Below, piece after piece: positions 39,895 to 53,095 of a stretch of 64,000 nucleotides of DNA (positions are counted from its first letter, which is position 1; every line of letters starts with the position of its first letter). The position numbers and the translations under genes were made by a program. Source of the DNA: Strongylocentrotus purpuratus (taxonomy: Eukaryota; Echinodermata; Echinoidea; Camarodonta; Strongylocentrotidae); contig NW_022145611.1 in assembly GCF_000002235.5 (NCBI RefSeq), positions 19,156,114 to 19,220,113 of the forward strand, written 5' to 3'. The notes under the pieces were generated by a model that was given only the letters and a program-made list of their open reading frames with translations, was not told the origin of the DNA and made no database searches.

Positions 39895-42800
39895 GTAAGT
39901 ATTTACCATTCTCAATATGTGTAGGGTTCCCACGACCTCTGTCAGATCATTTCCATGAAGGGAAGATTAATGAAAGAAAAATAAATCAAATCATTTTATT
40001 CACGAGGAGTAGTGGCTTTTCTTCAACATAGATTGGCCAGTTCATGGATAATTTGGAACCACAATTAAAATGATTACGGTTGTATAATAACTAATGGGTA
40101 CATAGATATTATCATTAGTTACTAGTATGCAAGGATTCTAGCCGAACGCGATACGAATAAAATGACCGGTGTTCTTCCAGGAAATAAAGAAGATAAAAAC
40201 AACTTTGCAAAACCAAAATGAAATAAAACGAAACAAGCCAAAACAACAATAAAAAAAAAATTAAAAAAGTAAGACTGCAGAGTTGGATAAATGGTATATC
40301 TAAACCAAATTGTTGTGATTTTGTTAATCAGATCAAAGTACACTCAGTCTACCTTTTCTTCTCTCATCAGTCTACATGCTTTCCCTTTCCACATCCAGGC
40401 TGCATGCAACTAGACGGTTACTTCGTTCAGAACACACTCCTGGAGCTATATTCTTTGTATTGTTTTGGCGAAACTCCATCTAAGTCTTGCGGGACCAAAA
40501 ATCTAATTTACTGATTGAAATATAACAGGAGCCGTGGAAGGGGAAACTGTGGACCGAAAACAAACACATACCTCATATCCCCGCTAGCTTTCTTACGGCG
40601 AGTCATGCATGGATTCGTGCAGACTATATGTAATCACGTTCCCCTGCTTTTGGTTCTAAACTCGATTTTTATTTCTTGGGAATAGGGTGTCTTGTTTGGA
40701 TACCTAATTATGACGTATGTTATCTGTCAAAGAGTCAAAGATTTAGCTAGCCCATAGTGGAAGGGGTGAGCATGAATTATCTAGGTTACCTTTAAGCAGA
40801 TATGCAGAAAAACGAGCGCGTTGCGAATAAGAAAAATAAATTATATGCAGCAGTCCTCAAGTTGGTTGCACCTTCTTTTGACTATTTTCCCATATTTTAA
40901 AAATGTCACTGTAGAGCGATTTCCAGATTTCAGTGAGGTTTTTTTTTATGTTCATGAAACAAGATCTTCAAAAATGAAGTAAATATGGCTGTTCTTATTC
41001 ATCATACAATATTGTGGTGGAGAAGAATTGAAAGTATCAAGCATGTTCTATTTTGTATGCTAAATTACATGTATAGTTTCACTGTAATGAAATATATATA
41101 TATATATATATATAACAAGACAAGATAATAACTACTTTCGAAAAATCAGATAAGGGCAATTTCAATAAAATTGTGCGTCACCTATTGAAATGTGCAAACA
41201 TGACACTGCCATATTACGTAATCAGAACATATTTTCTATGGGACATACAATTGGATATTGATATTGTCCTTTTAGAGTCGAATTTTCGAACAGAGTTGTG
41301 ATCGTGTTATATAATATGTGGCATCCACGTACCTTGATTGGGGAGAGAATATGGCGCACCAATGCCTTATTTTAAAGGTGGAATATCCGATGCCAGTGCC
41401 ATTTTTAAATTCAGTTCATGTGCAACTTGTCTGCAAGAAACCCTAGCGTACAGATGACATTAAGAGTGTTTTTTAATTGAACATAATACCTACATGTATA
41501 ACCCATAGACTACCTTTAGCACTCTTTTACCGACTTCCATTCAATAGGCAGTTTTAATCAATTATCATTAAGGTCAAGCTTTGGATGTGTGTTTACGAAG
41601 AGTAGGTGTTTTAAATTTACATCTTGTTACAGTATGAAACGAAATATAACTCAAATAAATTTATTTGATATTGAATTGAAGGTGAAGTATCCTTCGGCGT
41701 TGATATTCTGATATTCTAAACTTGAGCACTAGTTGACTCGTGCACACTTGTGATTTATTAATAAAAACGAATAAAAAGTAAATTAAGATAACACATTTCA
41801 TCCACACTTCTTTGAAAAAAAGCTGTGGTTATGTCAGAAATTTGCTCCTCAATATTCTTCCTTAGTTATAAACGGAAATACAGTAATGTCGCTGAACTTG
41901 ACGGTTAATGGCTCTTTCCTCGGTTTGCTGTTCAAACAACAGCCATTCTAAGTTGTTTGCAAGAGACCCTTGCGTACAAATGACATTAAGGAGGAACGCC
42001 GGCGACGGACTTCGTCGTGTTTGAGAGTAATGTGTGCGTGTTAGTGTATGTGGGTGAGGGTTGGAGTGCGGGAGGGTTGGAGTGCGTGTGTGTATGTACA
42101 CGAATCGGACAGCCAGTGATCTCGCGCCAATCAAGCATGTCCGTCCGCCTGACGCGCGTCTTGGAAGTTGGGCAGCAGTCATACGTGCCGAGATCGCCTT
42201 TGAGTCTCCGATGAAATCCTCAAACAAAACGTTATTTGTTTTCTGTCTTGACTCTCCGTTCCTTAAGAGGATGTGCGTTCGAAAACCAAACTCTACCCGC
42301 CATCACAGGGCATCAAGGGGATGGGGATTGATTCTGGTCGGTTAGCTCCCAAGGTCTCCAGCTAGTCTACCTCTCCGCACTTTATCTCTCAAGCATCAGC
42401 AAAGCAAGCCGAGATTAGTAGATGAAAGATGCTACCATGATAGCATCCTTTAGGATGATTCAGAAGGATACAGTTTCTCAGCCTTTTTGACAGATACCCT
42501 TCTAAATGCAGAAGGAATGTCTATATTTCATGTACTCGCCTTACTCAAAAGTTTGTTTCTTTTATACCGATTTCCACTGTGTAAAAATGAAATGGAAGAT
42601 ATTGCCATGCAGAAAGTTTGCATTTATCATATCTATTTTAGAAAATATATAATAAATTGACTTCGATGAACCTACTGAGAAGATTATGCTAAACTGAAAT
42701 GTAAAAATGCTATTAATATTTTTTTTAAACATCGACCTAAAAAAAATTACATTCTAGGGGGAAGAAGATCAAAAACCTTTTTCCACGATGAAAGCATTGT

Positions 42801-43180
42801 TTCGTAAGCGGCATAAACTGGCCTACCTAAAACCAGGGGAATTTCTAACCAAATACGGATTACCTCACATACCATTAATGTATTCCTTCTCACAAGTCAT
42901 CGCTGAAATTGAAGACAGTATTTGATTGCATGGCTGTGAGGATGCCTCTATGGTGTCCGTAAAGCGCCTACGTCATTTTAGTGTTATTTGCATTCAATTC
43001 TTATTCCGTTTGGTGTTCGGAAGGCACGATGAAACCATCGTATATCAGGGAGCCGGTCTCCTCTCGTAAAACTTAATCTCATCACACGCACCAACCAGTA
43101 TTAAGTTCAAGGTTCCGTACCTACTACTGGCATACTGAAGGAGGCTAGAACACAACCCCCTTATATTTCGTAGAATTCAT
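39895..43180. other. gene-free stretch
   Basis: No gene. It holds a TA repeat (about 41090-41114) and a CpG-enriched stretch at 42000-42330 with overlapping frames on both strands, the longest being 121 codons on the - strand at 41862-42227. The GT-rich segment inside inflates those frames, and no product is recognisable. Confidence 0.4.
41090..41114. repeat. TA dinucleotide repeat
   Basis: About twelve uninterrupted TA units. Confidence 0.9.
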
Positions 43181-43192
43181 CCCCCCCCCCCC
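43181..43192. repeat. C12 homopolymer
   Basis: A pure C tract in AT-rich sequence, followed by an A-rich segment. Confidence 0.9.
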
Positions 43193-43468
43193 TTACAAAA
43201 ATAAAAATACAGATCCCCCAGAAAAATATGTATGTTTAAAATTTAAACCGATGAATAATGGACTATTATCCAAAGCATTTGTTTTCTCCTACATGTACTA
43301 TGAAGTATTATCTATGAAACCGAAAATAAAGAAATATGGTTAATGAAGCATTACAAACAACAACAACAACAAATGTCGATATATATATATGAAAAATCCG
43401 AAATCTTAACAAAAATTTAAATTTATAGTCATATGCTGAAAGATGAGAAGGTAATAAAGGAAAAGATG

Positions 43469-43469
43469 A

Positions 43470-43503
<34 letters not shown>

Positions 43504-43505
43504 GG
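43469..43505. repeat. (GA)n running into a G tract
   Basis: About twelve GA units pass directly into roughly twelve G residues. The Ser/Leu- and Pro-rich frames on the - strand here are repeat artefacts. Confidence 0.9.
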
Positions 43506-45559
43506 ACAACGTCCGACGATTCCCCCTCCTGCGGTAAAGTTGATATTTCAAAATTGCTTGGTATATAATACCAATGAAAGTACTCCTGCAAGTACTGAAT
43601 ATTGTACAACAGACGCGGAAAGGAATTTTAATACAACTTATCCAGTGTTTGACACTATTTTTCCCCGCCAAATAATAGACCCAATTTAAGGAATGCTCCA
43701 CCAACTTGTAAGTATGATATCGGTACCCTTTGATCCAATCCCAAATTGTCCAACTCTTAAAGCAGTACAATAACAACGGGTCTGATTAATCGTCGGTTTA
43801 TTCCTCCCCCTCCCGCGCGCATACAAACACACACACACACAGACACACCCACAACTAGGAGCAAATGACTAGATACGCCATTCAAGTCATGATTCAGATT
43901 GGCCAATGGTCATCTCACGAATAATTGTACTTGTTTCCAAAATTTCGCCATTAAACGATTTGTGTAAAAGGCTACTAATGGACATTCAAGTCAGTTTTAT
44001 ATGCAACGTCATGGTCTGAAGGTTTCACTGCATTGGAAACTTTGAATTAGGAACCTAACCAGAAACTATTACGGTTATGATCGGGGGAAAGACACCAGTC
44101 TATTTAAAATAAAAAGAGGCTTTGAAATGTAAGTATTTTGACATTTAAAATTATAGAATTATAGAATTATAATGAATCAGTAAACTTCTAAAAGATATGG
44201 TGCAACAAGTGTTCCTGAAAGTTTTGGGTGCATTTTTAAGCTTTATTTGTTCTATACGTTTACATCTACCGTAGATCTTCGTGCCCTCACTGTTAAACTA
44301 GCAACCGTTGGTACCGTTGGTACAAAAAATTATTTACCATGAACAAAACTATGTTTTTATTAAATGTAGTCAAACCTGATGCTGGTTTACGAAGCTTCCT
44401 AAGTGTAATAGGTCTACATCTACCTCAGATATACATTTTCTTAAATTTGAATATTGGATTCACTGTTATGGAGCATTGTCCAAGTTTTGTTGGCCGCTAG
44501 TTCACTTGGGTGTTATATCATAGCATACATGGCATGCCTAAAATGTAATTTGATTTAACTGCCATGCGGTTGCCATGTGAGTTTACCAGACTAAATAACA
44601 TTGAAACATATATGTTTTAAGATCGGGCTTTGTGTGTGTTTTTATGAATATCTGTTCTTTTAAATTAATATTAAGTTAATATAAATATGAAATACACATT
44701 GATAATGATCACTTTTAAACATTTAGGGAAAAAAAAGCGGTGGTAAATTTAAATGGTGATGCTTCCATTAAACAGTATTATAACCCGATGTAACATGATG
44801 ACTCGATATACTTGAGAACTATTATGACGTCAAAAATTATGACGCTATATCATGTGAATGAAACTAGGTGAATACCTTCAGGCTGATTAAGATCGGAAGT
44901 CCATCAATATACCAAGGTCACTTTTTCATTAAGACCATTGACATCATCGCCACGCCCTTGTCACTCTTAATTCATCCCAGGAGCATATCAATTATAGAAT
45001 GTAAACTTGATACCATTTACTTTCTGAAGTGTTCTCCGAGGATGCTTCTTTCCTTTCAGCCGCAGCAATTTTAACAATGATTGAGACCATAACATCCTGT
45101 TTTTGGTGAACCAAGCTTCGCCGAAGGAAAAATCACCCACAATACGAGAAATACAAAAGAAGCGGAGAAGCTATTCAAAACGTCTCGAATTTCTCCTTCA
45201 ACCCCATTCATAGATCGATGTAAGCTACATAACTTTAATTGCTTTTCCCTAGGCTTATTCCGCCTGATGAAATGAAGAAGCAAATATACGCATTTGTACT
45301 AAGTGCGTGGGTTAGAAAGAAATGGTACTTTCAGTGATGGCATATTGATTCGTGCGAATTAATTTTACGTTTCATCAGGTCCATTTTTCAGCGGTCACTA
45401 GTGACCTGATGATCTATGGTATTACAAAATGAACCAAGGAAAGTAGTTGGTATATGAAATCGATTGCTAATACCCGTTGATTTGTTGCCCGGCTTAGTTA
45501 TTCTCAATCCAAACTCTGAGAAGGGAAAGTGTGTCACGGCTTCTTAAAGATGACACGCT
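43506..45559. other. gene-free stretch
   Basis: No gene. It holds a short CA repeat (about 43828-43842), a threefold ATTATAGA tandem near 44150-44172, a TACCGTTGG duplication near 44313, and a TGACGTCA palindrome at 44825-44832. Confidence 0.4.
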
Positions 45560-45561
45560 TC

Positions 45562-45740
45562 TTAGGCCTGCTCATTTAGCACTCAGACATAAATCTCGGA
45601 GGTTATGAGGTCTTCGATCCCTCTTCTTTAATTGCCTCACCGTACATCACCCAGGTTAAGACGCTGGAAGTTCTCGGCTAATCCATTACAACTTTCTGGG
45701 TTATGTTATCGGTAAGCTTGGCTGACTTCGATAATGTCCT
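45562..45740 (+). mobile_element. possible second, decayed tRNA-derived SINE
   Basis: A stretch reading TTAGCACTCAGACATAAATC, then GGTCTTCGATCCC (45609-45621, a B box with one extra base), looks like a decayed tRNA head. It is followed by ATTGCCTCACCGTACATCAC and CCAGGTTAAG, in the same order as the body of the SINE at 3886. The match is by memory and eye. The head is less tRNA-like than the first, and no target duplication or tail was found. Confidence 0.35.
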
Positions 45741-48700
45741 AATGGTGATGATGATGACCCGAGTAGAGAAGAAACACGCTTCGGGGTTCTTCTTTTCCCC
45801 TCTTAGTTGATATACGAAATATTTGATGTGCCGCTTCTTCCGTTTAATGAATGATTTAAATTGAAAATCTGATGTGTATAATATATTTCTTACTGGTCAT
45901 TTTCATAATACCCGCATTTATCATAGTGTACCGATTTCGAGAACGATCAATACTCACTGAACTGGACATTTTGTATGCAGTTTTGAATTATTGCATCTTA
46001 TGAAGTATGTGGTTGTCATAGCAGTAGCGTATTAAAAAACACGAATGGAAGCCTGTCCAGAACGAGAGGTGACGATGAAGGGGGGGGGGGGGTTAACTCG
46101 GGCAAGCTCATATGTATTAGACTCTAGGCAAGTTGTACTAATTCTTTCTTAGTCTTCAAAGAGAGGACAGCAGCCCTACATCTTGCTGAACATATCACTG
46201 AAATGTTCTGGCATCGCTTTCATTCAGTACCGCTTTAAAACGTGTGAATGAATTAAAACACAGCCCAGTATTTCTAACTTGTTTTCTTCTTAGTGAATAG
46301 TCTTTACAAACTACTTTTTGATAATGTAGCTGCACATATTTTGGGGGTATAATGAGAATGAATCCTACTAAGAGATCATGCAATACGACTATGTGAGATA
46401 CGAAATTGAATATGGCGACCCCACCCTCCAACCACCACGGCACCGTGCTCCAAACACCCCCCCCCCCCCCCCCAATCCTCCTCCCCAAAGTTCATGAACC
46501 CTCGAGGCAGGCTAATGCACTTATTAATGATGGTAAAAACGAGCATATACCGTGTCCCAAACATCTTCCCGACGAAACGTGGCGGTTGAGTGAAGGGTTT
46601 GCCCAACTTCGTCACGGTCGAGACCCCGCAGCTAGAAGTATAGTCACATGATCCTTATTCGTCCAATCGTCTCCCATTGCATTGATGTAATCCGACACCA
46701 CCATGGAAGTTCAAGACCGGGGGGCTTACATTTTACAATTTTCCCCTGCCTTCGAGGGACAACTTCTTCACGTTATCTTCAAATTTATTTCCTGATTGCC
46801 GATATCAGTAATATAACCTTGCCTCTATGTACCTCCTCAAAGTACGTTCATACAGGCCTGTTCCTCATTTCTCGTCATTTTTATATTAGGACCATCGAGT
46901 TGCATGCACTCATTCATTCTTCGTTCTCATAAACCTGAGTGAAGTACACTTCAGTGGTTTAAGACCACTTTTGAGAGGAAGGTAACTTTTACCTGTAATC
47001 ACTGACACAATTTTGTAAACAATAATTTGAAAGCAGTCAATGTACTATTGGTCGACGCTAGTGATAGAAAAAGAATGATGTTTACAGTGTTCGAGACTAA
47101 ATTGGAGCAGTCTATATCTGTGCCTCATTTGTTGTTCTTCTTCTTTATAATTGACTTTTTCAGGAAATATAGAACTTGCATGATCTAAAATCATTTAAAT
47201 GAAAAATTGCAATAGGCAGCATTCATGTCTTCGGCAATGAAAGAAATGTAGTATTTAAACGAATGTTCACGGCACACATCCGCTTTAAGGTGCACATTTT
47301 TCCTGTTGATTGGACCCTTTTCTGTGTTGATGGAAGACAGACATTCCAACAGGACGATACAATTGTGACGTGCGCATGTACTCTCTGCTTTTGAAATGGG
47401 GGGGGGGGGGAGGGGTAGAAATTGTATTTGCAATGTATTTGTCCGTCTGAATAGGTTAAGAATTGATGGGATCGGCTTAATGTGCCACAAATACCGTAGG
47501 ACTTCTGACCCAGAGAGCTCAAGGGGGTGTACGCAAAGTGAAAATATCACGGATCGAGGAATTTGTTTTCTGATCGATTTGGGCTTGGCGTTTACCTGAC
47601 GCATGACGTCACGATGCCCGACTATTAGATGCAAGGCAAGCCAGGTATCGACAAGAGGGGTCCCCCGTAGTCAATGTGCATTGTGCAATGTACAGTGATG
47701 AATGGCATCGGAACAGGACAAACCAAAATAGAGCTGCATTCTCTGACCGAAAGCAATCACTTATGACTTATGGTTCAATTTTCCTTCCCGATGCGGGAAT
47801 ATATTTCTTTATTGTTCAGGTGAGAGGGAGAGAGGAATTGGTAGTAGAATAAAAGGTTTTTGCTTGGCGGTTCATGTTTAAAGCAGACTAAAGATGGTTC
47901 TCTTACCTAAAGACCTTTTCTGTGTCAAGATTTTTTCCCCGGATAAGAAACGAATATTGGACGGGAATACGCTCTTGTGACGTGAAGGAATCTTGATATC
48001 TCTATAGCTACCATCACAAAAAGCTTTACACTCCTCTGTAGACAAGCTAGAATGGCGCGAAGAATGTGTATCACGTGGTTTTGATCGTACCAACATATTC
48101 CATAAATATGTTATCCTATGAAATACTCCATTATCAATTTTTGTTTAATGTAGCTTATTCCATTCCTTCCTTCAGGAAAAAGAGGAAAAAAGGAATGCTC
48201 TTAGTTTCATGAATATGATGCTATTTTTATTGTAACCGTAGCAAATCACAGTGTTCTAAGATTCACCATTGTATTCCTTGCTCAACATCGAGCATTGAAC
48301 TGTGACGAATATCCTAATCGATCCTCTTTTGAATATATGCAGTTTTGTTCTTGATATCTGTTTTTCATATTTTATTACTCGAGAAAACTACGCATAACTG
48401 TTTATAGTTTTCTGATTGTATATTTCTTATTCCTTGTTATGAAGTATTGTCTGTAACAATCTCTTTTAAAAGCTCTACCTCGTCCTTAACCCTCAATTTT
48501 CCAACCTTAGTCGCCCGGAGTGAATAACCGAGTGCCATGACGTGTAGGGATCCTCATTTTTTCAGTATCACGTTTATATCCAGCTCTCTCTCCCTCCAGA
48601 GTCAAGCATTCATATGCTTTCTCACGAACCCTACCCCGAGAGCTTAAGAACGCGCCAAAAATCGATTCAACAATTCAAGAGCGCCAACTGAGGAATCATC

Positions 48701-50185
48701 TCGGTTGAGCCATCGCATCAAGTGCATACCGTGGCAGTCGTTTACTGATCGCGGTACCCTTTCCAGCTTTGCAACAACTTAATCATCTTCTGAAACAATA
48801 TTTGGCCGTCCCTGTCACGTTTAGCTCATTTCGACGGGAGAAGAGTCTCCATAAGTGGCAAGAATTATTTCCTGATGCTCCCACGAGGAACACATAGCGA
48901 TCACATTCCCGTGGAATATTCCATTACAGGGCCATTAATTCTGCACACATATCACATTTTCATAGCTATTGAGGCCAATATACGAGCAGAGCGCTTTATG
49001 TTTCAACTCCATGAGGCTTTGAGCCTCTTCAGCTTTAGTGCCAACTTTACCGCTTTAATGGGGTCAAATGTTTCCTCTTTGAAAGCTTCCAAAATGATCT
49101 TCAGTAGCTTACCAGACTTGTAAGATTTCAACTCGAGGATATTCATTTAACATAGAGGATTTCAGGCAGCTTTCAGTTCCTCCGATTATCTTCAAGTGCA
49201 CAAAAATGTTTTCCCCTTCGTGTGGTGTCTATGTGCGAACTTTCCATTATCTGTTGGTATAAACACGGTTGCAAATAATGAAGAAACAAAATCATTTGCC
49301 AAACAGACACTTCTCGATTTGTTCATAACTGTAAATTTTAGTGTGTTGTACTTCTATGAACATGATTCAAAAGAGGATTTGCTTGATTATTATTACACGC
49401 CAACACCAATGGTATGGCAAAATCAATTTACACGATGCGTTATATAAAAGAAAACACAACTACAACAGCAATACTATATTTACCCCCCTCTCCCCACCTT
49501 GGTTCTACCTATCCCTCTTTTTGATTTGTTTTTTCTCAACTGCCCCACATGCATGCCCACATGCCTTTTGACGACATGATTTGGCAAATTGATACAAGCG
49601 TAAGAAACGTTCGAATCGTGCAAGATCTTGACAAATGTGTAATTTATTCCCAATAGCAGCTTCCATGTTACTGTATTTTAATGATCACATACACGACTTT
49701 TCGTAGTGTATGAACAATGTCAGAGTTGCCCATCACAGTAGTGATCATGCACTTTGTCCACATTATTTTGTATAACATGTAAACTTATCCCCATAGTGAT
49801 GAGGTAGAGGTGCTGTATAATTATTTTATTTTATGTGAAATAGTATATAATTTTGTAACTAAGACGATTGTACAACCTTAATAATTGATTAATGAAAATG
49901 AAAATATAATACGGTAAATCAAGATTACCATTGTTAACTTATGTAATGATTGAAACATACTTGCCACATATTTATTACAAGAAAAATCTCAAAATTACCA
50001 TATTTCATGTCTCTCATCTGATTGCATACCTACCGATTAATTTACAATATATGTTTTCCATAACTCACCAATGAAAATGTAAAATGTAATTCATTAATTT
50101 TTACAACCAGTATTCTCTCTGTCGAAATTGTACTTTTTACCTTATTTTCGATATGTCTGATAAACACTCTCATCCTCAGCATTAT

Positions 50186-50187
<2 letters not shown>
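45741..50187. other. gene-free stretch
   Basis: No gene. G/C tracts lie at 46080-46092, 46457-46473 (C17) and 47398-47410. A perfect CRE palindrome TGACGTCA lies at 47604-47611, just after CTGACGCA. Frames of 80-147 codons around 46195-47634 run through these tracts and show no domain. Confidence 0.4.
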
Positions 50188-50239
<52 letters not shown>

Positions 50240-50330
50240 GCTTTGTCTCTCGTTCTCTCTCCCTCTCTCCCTTTCTCTCTTTCTCTCACTCTCTGTCTGT
50301 CTCTATCTCACACTTTTCCTCGGTCTCCCG
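50188..50330. repeat. (TA)n followed by CT-rich low-complexity tract
   Basis: About 48 bases of uninterrupted TA (to about 50236) change directly into a TCTC/CCCTCT-rich stretch. The Tyr-Ile repeat frame read through it is an artefact. Confidence 0.9.
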
Positions 50331-50437
50331 TGCTGTCTGCACTATTATCCTCCCTACCTCTGTTCTATATTTCCCTCCAGCCCTATGATGATTGTGGAAT
50401 AGAATGTTAAGCGAATTTTATGAATTGTATTAATTTG

Positions 50438-50632
50438 TATATATATATATATATATATATGTGTGTACACTGATTTTTTAATTCATTCACTGCGTTATAT
50501 GTCTTAATACGTTTTATTTTTGTATAAATATTTATGTTTTTACAATGTACAAAGTTCTGCAATTCAACCATCTGGCTGCAAATGAATTTTTAATAAAACC
50601 ATTACCTTTACCATTACCATTACCAAATGGTA
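50438..50632 (+). mobile_element. probable 3' end of a non-LTR retrotransposon (CR1/Jockey-like)
   Basis: After a second TA run (50438-50461), sequence containing GCAATTCAACC and GGCTGCAAATGA leads to TTTTTAATAAAA and a short array of ACCATTACC/TTTACC units (50601-50632). A polyadenylation-like AATAAA joined to short tandem units is how CR1/Jockey-group LINEs commonly end, and the CTGCAA-type stem region looks familiar from their 3' ends. No coding remnant precedes it, so this would be a strongly 5'-truncated copy. Its 5' boundary is unknown. Confidence 0.4.
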
Positions 50633-51863
50633 AAGCCTGTTCTTTATTTAGTCTTTGTCATTGTCCTTGAAGGGTAAATGAAATCATGACGCCCTTGTGG
50701 TGGTTTCGTTGGATAACCAAACTGATGATTGCGATCTAATAAAAATGCATACTTGCACGCATACATGCATACTTCTGTTTACAATGTACCTTGCAACGTG
50801 CATGTACTTGCAAGGCTTTTGATGATTGGAATATATTGCTCCTGCTATTCTGCCATGTTTACGATGTTCTAAAAATACGGAAAAAATGTCGTCTACGTCA
50901 ACTCAACGAAGCTGGGCTGACTCGATCCTAGGCACACAACCTCTGACAAAATTACGGATAATGGGCGTGAAAGGAGATATGTATTAGTCAAGGTAATTGT
51001 CAAAGTGACTCTGACATTTATGGGTATCATCATCAGTAACACGGTATACCTTAATTATTGGACTGCAAATATTGATTGTAAAGGCAGCATAAATGACATT
51101 AGTTATCCATGAGCCGCCCCTCAGCATGAGGTTTAGCAGTCCAAGCGAGGACATCCTGATTCCTATCTGCGCGCACCGCGTGCCCCAAATTACGTCATAG
51201 AAGGTTAATTCAAATTCAATTTGGCCGAGAAAAGAAGAAACAGGTTGGAGCATAGATGGACACTGCAATGTCATAAAGGAAACAACAATGTCGAGATCTT
51301 GACATTTGATTTATAATCATTTTGGTTTAATACAGATAAGGTCAGGCTCGTTTGCCTCGTTAGGTAACACGGTAAACAGTATGAGGATCCTTCGCCAAGA
51401 ACGGCGCCATGCACACGACAAGTTGCTGATCATATATTTTGAGAGGCGGGAAAGAACACGATGAATTGTTTATTTTCATCGCTCTTAAAGCTCGGATAAG
51501 TGCATCTATCTTTATGGTAGGAATACCAAGCAGAGACATTTAATGCCTTGTGAAACCTCATTACATTACGATAAGTCTTCTAACGCTTCAATTAAGAACT
51601 GGTGTTACCGAAGAAAGGGAAACGGCGATTGTGTTGCATGCGTTCTTCTAAATCTGAAAATAGGTGATCATTTTAAAATATACTTGTGAGACTATTATCT
51701 CGTTATGCTTTCAGTGTCAAAACTGTCAAAACTGGAGCAAAAACATGAATGATTTGAAATCTTCTGTAATACATAAAAAAGGACTTCTGAAAAGATAAAG
51801 TCAAGCGTTTATCTCTAACTAGATAATAAGTTTTAAAAGAGTGTTTTTTTAATTTTTTAACAG

Positions 51864-51959
51864 GGACCAACGTCCAGCCATGAATATACCCAATGTCAAC
51901 GATGGAAGGGGTCTGGACATCTGGCCCACCCCTGCCAATTCCACTTACGGCAGAGTGGG
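51864..51959 (+). CDS. candidate host exon, unidentified protein
   Basis: The 96-base segment has a T-rich acceptor (TTTTTTTAATTTTTTAACAG) and a donor close to consensus (GTGGG|GTAAGTTG, at 51959/51960). It is GC-richer than its flanks. Two of the three + frames are open throughout. One (phase 2 at both ends) reads DQRPAMNIPNVNDGRGLDIW and continues PTPANSTYGRVG, with an N-glycosylation-type NST and an ATG at 51880 in good context (GCCATGA) that could be a start. The other starts GPTSSHEYTQ. The length is a multiple of three, so inclusion or skipping would keep frame. I do not recognise the protein. The gene, if real, would extend beyond any exon I can link here. Confidence 0.4.
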
Positions 51960-52400
51960 GTAAGTTGTGTTACTTTACATCACCCTTTCTGTAGGTAGAC
52001 TCCCCGCTCCATCAGGCAGGTGGTGAACATGAAAAGCCTTGCTTAGAGCCAGAAATTTTATATTCCGGAGAAGAAGAAAAATCCACCGGCCTAGGGCTGG
52101 AAATTTGGAGCTAAAATTTGTTGTATACTCGGGAAAAACAAGTCCACCGGCCCTCTTTCAAGCTTTTGGAATATAATACACATTGGGATCCCCCCCCCCC
52201 CATCACCCTCCCTTACTGAAAGAAGCAGAAGGGGATCGATTTGATTCCCGAAATCATATTCCAGGGGGGGGGGGTGTTTTTTCTTTTGCTCAAACCCCTC
52301 CCCATCCCCTCCCCCCGCACTCCCCAACTTACCACCTCCTGAGAGAATGATGGGATTTCCGAAATCAAATGTCCGTGAATTTCTAGACCTTTACGGTAAA
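51960..52400. repeat. repetitive-looking segment with near-duplicate blocks and G/C tracts
   Basis: Blocks such as ATCCACCGGCC and AGTCCACCGGCCC (52080s and 52140s), and CCCGAAATCATATTCC versus TTCCGAAATCAAATGTCC (52250s and 52355s), recur within 300 bases. C12 (52190-52201) and G11 (52264-52274) tracts lie among them. This looks like the interior of a decayed transposable element, but I cannot find its ends. Confidence 0.3.
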
Positions 52401-52939
52401 AAAACGCGTATGTTTTGTTTATGTGGGTAATTTTTTAAAGTTTTTTTAAAAGTTCTTAAACACCACCACCACAATTTTGATATCATATGTATTTGGACTA
52501 TAGAACGGTATATTTGTATCAATTTAAAATGGAAGTAGAGCAACGCTGTCTGTTAAATCCGATCTCGGATACTGACACGTATAAGGTGCAATGTTGTAAT
52601 AATTCTCCACTTCATGGAAACTATACTGCGGGGCACAGTGGAATACATTTTCTTGATATTTTGCTTTGATATATTCTTCTGATGAAGAGGGAGAATGCCC
52701 CTGGAATTTATTTAACCCGGATGAGTTTCCCCTAAGGAAAGAAAACAATATTTCTTCATTGTAAGGGTTTCATTCGAAAGACTTGTCACCTTACTGAAAA
52801 ACTTGCCTTTGAGTAACCTCTATATAAAAATATGTTTTTTCGCCTTTTTGTTTAGAAGGTTGAAGGTTTAAATGATGTTTTCAACTGATACTTAATAATT
52901 ATTTATTCTGTTTTCATTTCTAATATTATGTATATTATT

Positions 52940-53095
52940 ATCTTTGTATATTGTATAAACTAGCCCCATGGAAGACCAGCAGCAACAATATAGTTGAAGC
53001 TGAAAATGGGCTACCAGCCGTATTTTTTTTTCTCTGTATGATTACTTTGTATGTAATTTATTATACAGAAAAAAAAAACAACAACAAGCATATTT
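52940..53095 (+). mobile_element. possible LINE 3' fragment
   Basis: GGAAGACCAGCAGCAACAA, GTTGAAGCTG and GGGCTACCAGCC in this order resemble 3' untranslated regions of CR1/L2-like LINEs seen in echinoderms. They are followed by a T-rich stretch and an A-rich tail with (AAC)n near 53070-53090. The identification is by memory only, and no coding part is present. Confidence 0.3.

Noticed and set aside
41862-42345. Frames of 65-121 codons on both strands in CpG-richer DNA
   Set aside because: Inflated by a GT-rich segment, mutually overlapping, and with no recognisable product.
47191-47634. 147-codon - strand frame
   Set aside because: Runs through a 13-base G tract (poly-Pro) and shows no domain.
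49800-49822. let-7-like TGAGGTAGAGGTGCTG
   Set aside because: The seed matches but the rest does not, and no complementary arm lies up- or downstream to form a precursor.
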